The notes under the pieces were generated by a model. That model worked only from the letters and a program-made list of their open reading frames with translations. It had not been told where the DNA came from and searched no databases. From Glandiceps talaboti (Eukaryota > Hemichordata > Enteropneusta > Spengelidae), in the NCBI RefSeq assembly GCF_964340395.1, contig NC_135559.1:22307121-22371120 (forward strand): a stretch of DNA of 64,000 nucleotides. Reading direction: 5' to 3'. Shown here piece by piece: positions 58,661 to 64,000 of the stretch; positions within the stretch are counted from its first letter, which is position 1, and each line of letters starts with the position of its first letter. The position numbers and the translations under genes are program-made.

Positions 58661-60929
58661 CAATTTATATATGCCTTTTTTTTTCATTTATAAAACTCTT
58701 TACTTTTGAATGCCTTTACATCTAAAGAATCTTTTCATCAGCAATTACTTATAGCACAGATAAGTAAGAAGTCTTTACTTGTCTGTGTTTATAGATAGAC
58801 CCACTTCTGACCAGGGTGTCAATGTAATTGCTTGATTCACCATTGTTTACATAGGAAGATTATAAGCTTTTTGTTTACTCTGGACACTTATTTGTATAGT
58901 CCAAAGTTATACCACAGGGGACTGGAGAGGTATATGTGAAGATTTACATATGCTTACCACAAGCTAGATGGTGAATGTTTTACACTAGGGCACCAAGTGT
59001 CTGTGATGTAGCAATTAACACCTTATGTGTACACTTAGTGAACTAGTTGATAACAGTTACAGATAAACATTTGGAATAAATTACACTCATGTAATTCATC
59101 AAAAGTAATCAAAAACATAAAATATTCTGTTAATCTTCACAGTTCCCTGTGTATTACTTTGTATTTGAAGCATTTATATCACTCCAACTAGTGTCTAGTT
59201 AGTAAATATATCAATTAATGACATGGCAATGCTTAGAATCTATGGATTGTTGGGAGTTATTATCTAATGAGACTAGTAATTGGTCTCAGCTGTCATTTAC
59301 TGAGTTGTGATAGTCACAAATCTGTACATATATCATGTATATTGACTTTTGTATTAATACTGCTTTGTAATTGTAAAAATCCTTCTATCCCAAGTCTTGT
59401 AAATTGTCTCTTTCATGTCAATTACAAATAGTAAATATCTATGTACATAAAGTTATATTAAAAATGCATTGTTTTCATTATTTGTTTCAAATTCAAAATT
59501 AATTGTAACTTAATATAATCTGCATATCAAATTGGTGAAATATGTCAACATAATATTGTCATGGTTACCATTACAATTTTTACAGGGTATGCAAATCAGG
59601 GCTATTTTTTTCCATTTGATATGCATTGTTTAAATCCAAATCACCTACCTGTTTTTATCATCTAGTAGAGGTGCAAACAAATGATTCAGTCAATTTTTTC
59701 TCTGCTTTGTATCAAAGGATCAATTTCCCTCTACATAGTGTTCCCATGGTAACTATGGTTTTCCCTACATCAAATTTTACCATCACAATTATAGTGCCAT
59801 TCATTACAAGTGCCAAACAAAACTACAAAACAAAAAAGACAACACCCCCCCCCCCCCCCCGCCCCCCAAAAAAAGGAGAGAGAGAAGATTTTAGCATAAA
59901 AATGTAGCATTATATAATTGTATCTGCTTTTGTAGCATGTTGTTTTTCATACATTGGGTCCACATTGCAATAAACACTTAGCTTTAGTTACAAGGTGTAA
60001 AGTTGATATGACTTGTGGCAGTATACAGCCTCACATCTTTCCTGTCAGTACAAAGTGTACATTAAATGATGTATCCAGACAGTTACATTCCAAACAAACC
60101 AGCTGTACATTTGAAAAGTCCAGTCTCCTAAACTGTTATCACTGTTCACTATGTTAATGACCAAATTAGAAACACAAAGACACCACAAATTACATATATG
60201 TATACTTGCAGATATAAATATATTGAATATAATATCCAAAACATAAAGTTTTATTTCAACATGAAGTCACTTCCTATGCTACACTTCTAGCCTTGTATAT
60301 CCTGTAGATCAGTTCTTTACATCTCACTGACCTAAATTTAATCATCCAATCAGAGTGTGTGTTTTACTCTGTAGGAATGACTTTAATCATCCAATCAGGA
60401 TGTGTGTTTTACTCTGTAGCAATGATGTAATGTTTACAATGATTGTATCACTCAAAGTCATGTATAACCAATATCCTTCAACTGAAATGAGTGTGCGTTA
60501 TTTGTATGGCATAATTTAAAAGTGTGAATGATATGTTTTCTTGTTTTAGCTCAGCAAAAAATCAAGCTGTAAGTGAGGATAATTTTTAATCTGTAGATCT
60601 GTACAAAATTTAGGAATTAGTTATTAGGATAATGTAAAGAACAGTGTGAGTCATCTCACTTTGACGGTTTCTCAATTGTCAAAGTTGTTAGACTCTTTAA
60701 AACAATATTCTGTACATATTTACTAAATTTGGTTCTCAAATTTCTGTATTGTAACTTTTCTTTTTGTAACTCAATTTACATGAACTTTGTTTCTTAGATT
60801 TGTGTACAATTTATTATAATTATATGATACAACAAACCCGTCCGTCCATAAATATGGGGATGTATTTGCATGTGAGTATCCCAACCAATCAGAATGCAAG
60901 ATTGAAGACAGATGACATAGGTACATGTA
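58661..60929. other. Unique non-coding region
   Basis: No gene seen. A C-run/A-run tract is at 59843-59875. A direct duplication of about 45 bp is at 60335-60420 (each half has ATCATCCAATCAG, the second ATCATCCAATCAGGATG). Confidence 0.55.
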
Positions 60930-61007
60930 CCCACTAGGATATAACACAGATGTACATATACCCACTAGGGTACATTAACACACATGTACATATATCCACT
61001 AGGGTAC

Positions 61008-61047
<40 letters not shown>

Positions 61048-61180
61048 CATATATCCACTAGGGTACAACAAAGACCAGTACATATACCCACTAGAGTATA
61101 ACATGTACATGTACATATATCCACTAGGGTACAACACAGATTGGTACATATACCCACTAGAGTATAATAAGTTAACACAC
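60930..61180. repeat. Degenerate minisatellite with (CA)n
   Basis: Six to seven diverged units containing CATATACCCACTAGGGTACA, one interrupted by a (CA)n tract at about 61009-61042. CCACTAGGGTA alternates with CCACTAGAGTA. Confidence 0.85.
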
Positions 61181-61310
61181 ACATATACATTATTGCACAT
61201 ATACAGGTACACATCCACAGCACCACTACATAAATTGGATGGGAAATACTTGCCGTAGACAGAACTCAGAAGACCAACAAAGGTACCTGTAAAAGGTACA
61301 TACCATATTC
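61181..61310. other. Unique spacer
   Basis: Nothing recognised. Confidence 0.5.
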
Positions 61311-62046
61311 ATGGGTACAAATACCCACTTTTAGACTATTTTCCCATTACTTAATGACACCGTTATCTACTGTGGGTACAAATACCCACTTTTAGACTAT
61401 TTTCCCATTACTTAATGGCACCATTATCTACTGTGGGTACAAATACCCACTTTTAGACTATTTTCCCATTACTTAATGGCACCATTATCTACTGTGGGTA
61501 CAAATACCCACTTTTAGACTATTTTCCCATTACTTAATGGCATCATTATCTACTGTGGGTACAAATACCCAATTTTAGACTATTTTCCCATTACTTAATG
61601 GCACCGTTATCTACTGTGGGTACAAATACCCACTTTTAGACTATTTTCCCATTACTTAATGGCACCGTTATCTACTGTGGGTACAAATACCCACTTTTAG
61701 ACTATTTTCCCATTACTTAATGGCACCGTTATCTACTGTGGGTACAAATACCCACTTTTAGACTATTTTCCCATTACTTAATGGCACCATTATCTACTGT
61801 GGGTACAAATACCCACTTTTAGACTATTTTCCCATTACTTAATGGCACCATTATCTACTGTGGGTACAAATACCCACTTTTAGACTATTTTCCCATTACT
61901 TAATGGCACCATTATCTACTGTGGGTACAAATACCCACTTTTAGACTATTTTCCCATTACTTAATGGCACCATTATCTACTGTGGGTACAAATACCCACT
62001 TTTAGACTATTTTCCCATTACTTAATTAATGGCACCATTATCTACT
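61311..62046. repeat. 61-bp minisatellite with internal hairpin
   Basis: About 12 units. Each contains GTGGGTACAAATACCCAC, a perfect 7-bp inverted repeat with a 4-base loop, followed by TTTTAGACTATTTTCCCATT and ACTTAATGGCACC. One unit (near 61570) has CCCAATTTT and so loses the outer stem pair. Confidence 0.95.
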
Positions 62047-62375
62047 ACGTAGACTCAGGAGTTAGTCTGTAAAACTACACTATTTTAACATGCCATGTAA
62101 GTATAGTGACCACAGAAGGCTGTTTTTGTTTATAATCTTCTAGGTACAATGCTTTATTTGATGCATTTTATTTTGTATATTTGTCCAGTTTTAATAGCAA
62201 TAATGATATGATATGTACTCTGTAGACCACTATATTCCTACTTTATTGTATAATATTTCTGCTTTGTGATGTTAAAAACTGTGTGTTTGTATGTGTACAT
62301 AACTCAGTAAATTAAATTATAGATTTTTTTCTACCGAACTGTTCTCTTGTCTCAACATTCATAAACTTCAAGTCT
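62047..62375. other. Unique non-coding stretch
   Basis: No gene or repeat recognised. Confidence 0.55.
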
Positions 62376-64000
62376 TTATGGTTTCAGTAACTATTAAAGT
62401 ATGCTTGGAGATCAAGTCTATGGTTTTAGTAAGTATTAAAGTATGCTTGGAGATCAAGTCTATGGTTTTAGTAACTATTAAAGTATGCTTGGAGATCAAG
62501 TCTATGGTTTTAGTAACTATTAAAGTATGCTTGGAGATCAAGTCTATGGTTTTAGTAACTATTAAAGTATGCTTGGAGATCAAGTCTATGGTTTTAGTAA
62601 CTATTAAAGTATGCTTGGAGATCAAGTCTATGGTTTTAGTAACTATTAAAGTATACTTGGAGATCAAGTCTATGGTTTTAGTAAGTATTAAAGTATGCTT
62701 GGAGATCAAGTCTATGGTTTTAGTAAGTATTAAAGTATACTTGGAGATCAAGTCTATGGTTTTAGTAACTATTAAAGTATGCTTGGGGATCAAGTCTATG
62801 GTTTTAGTAAGTATTAAAGTATGCTTGGAGATCAAGTCTATGGTTTTAGTAACTATTAAAGTATGCTTGGAGATCAAGTCTATGGTTTTAGTAACTATTA
62901 AAGTATGCTTGGGGATCAAGTCTATGGTTTTAGTAAGTATTAAAGTATGCTTGGAGATCAAGTCTATGGTTTTAGTAACTATTAAAGTATGCTTGGGGAT
63001 CAAGTCTATGGTTTTAGTAAGTATTAAAGTATACTTGGAGATCAAGTCTATGGTTTTAGTAACTATTAAAGTATGCTTGGGGATCAAGTCTATGGTTTTA
63101 GTAAGTATTAAAGTATACTTGGAGATCAAGTCTATGGTTTTAGTAAGTATTAAAGTATGCTTGGAGATCAAGTCTATGGTTTTAGTAACTATTAAAGTAT
63201 GCTTGGAGATCAAGTCTATGGTTTTAGTAACTATTAAAGTATACTTGGAGATCAAGTCTATGGTTTTAGTAAGTATTAAAGTATGCTTGGAGATCAAGTC
63301 TATGGTTTTAGTAAGTATTAAAGTATGCTTGGAGATCAAGTCTATGGTTTTAGTAACTATTAAAGTATGCTTGGGGATCAAGTCTATGGTTTTAGTAACT
63401 ATTAAAGTATGCTTGGAGATCAAGTCTATGGTTTTAGTAACTATTAAAGTATACTTGGAGATCAAGTCTATGGTTTTAGTAACTATTAAAGTATACTTGG
63501 AGGTCAAGTCTATGGTTTTAGTAAGTATTAAAGTATGCTTGGAGATCAAGTCTATGGTTTTAGTAAGTATTAAAGTATACTTGGAGATCAAGTCTATGGT
63601 TTTAGTAACTATTAAAGTATGCTTGGGGATCAAGTCTATGGTTTTAGTAAGTATTAAAGTATGCTTGGAGATCAAGTCTATGGTTTTAGTAACTATTAAA
63701 GTATGCTTGGAGATCAAGTCTATGGTTTTAGTAACTATTAAAGTATGCTTGGGGATCAAGTCTATGGTTTTAGTAAGTATTAAAGTATACTTGGAGATCA
63801 AGTCTATGGTTTTAGTAACTATTAAAGTATGCTTGGGGATCAAGTCTATGGTTTTAGTAAGTATTAAAGTATGCTTGGGGATCAAGTCTATGGTTTTAGT
63901 AAGTATTAAAGTATACTTGGAGATCAAGTCTATGGTTTTAGTAACTATTAAAGTATGCTTGGAGATCAAGTCTATGGTTTTAGTAAGTATTAAAGTATGC
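62376..64000. repeat. 42-bp minisatellite, continues past the right edge
   Basis: About 38 units with core GGTTTTAGTAACTATTAAAG then TATGCTTGGAGATCAAGTCTAT. The variable sites are AACT/AAGT, ATGC/ATAC and GAGA/GGGA. The period is 14 codons, so one - strand frame stays open for more than 530 codons with a repeat such as LISKHTLIVTKTID. There is no sign that it is a gene. Confidence 0.96.

Overview
This is a eukaryotic, AT-rich animal window. It contains one clearly recognisable protein-coding gene. The gene is on the + strand, is split into 11 coding exons with canonical GT/AG borders, and encodes a K+-dependent Na+/Ca2+ exchanger (SLC24/NCKX family). The intron density, a decayed Penelope-like retroelement with a GIY-YIG-type C-terminus, the SINE and MITE content and the very high minisatellite load suggest a marine invertebrate. 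I cannot resolve the phylum from this sequence. No rRNA, tRNA, CRISPR array or bacterial-type feature is visible.

Layout. 1-3400: 27-bp and 31-bp minisatellites, with a small inverted-repeat element inserted in the first. 3721-5694: a possible 2-kb inverted-repeat element. 6026-7822: a frame-broken Penelope-like element, followed by a 0.3-kb inverted-repeat element (7837-8139). 8279-21871: three tandem arrays abutting without spacers (29-, 13- and 32-bp units). The last array is split by a 1.84-kb inverted-repeat transposon that itself carries two copies of a foldback element. 21872-40264: mostly unique non-coding DNA with microsatellites, one SINE-like element and short minisatellites (30, 25, 57, 59 and 43 bp).

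40269-56155: the NCKX gene, predicted at 739 aa, with every exon phase matching the next. It has an N-terminal hydrophobic segment, an alpha-1 repeat (exon 3), a large variable cytoplasmic loop (exons 5-8) and an alpha-2 repeat (exons 9-10). The Asp associated with K+ dependence is conserved. Exons 6 and 7 are symmetric phase-0 exons and could be skipped in frame. Several introns carry tandem repeats next to splice signals.

56156-64000: downstream DNA with a poly(A) signal 40 bp after the stop, a third copy of the foldback family, and 31-, 36-, 61- and 42-bp minisatellites. The 42-bp array runs off the right edge. Tandem arrays make up roughly a third of the window. Most long open frames in it are repeat artefacts.

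I found no convincing new multi-gene system. The most interesting signals are the nested transposon/foldback structure, a minisatellite apparently seeded from a splice donor, and a pentamer array of branch-point-like motifs.
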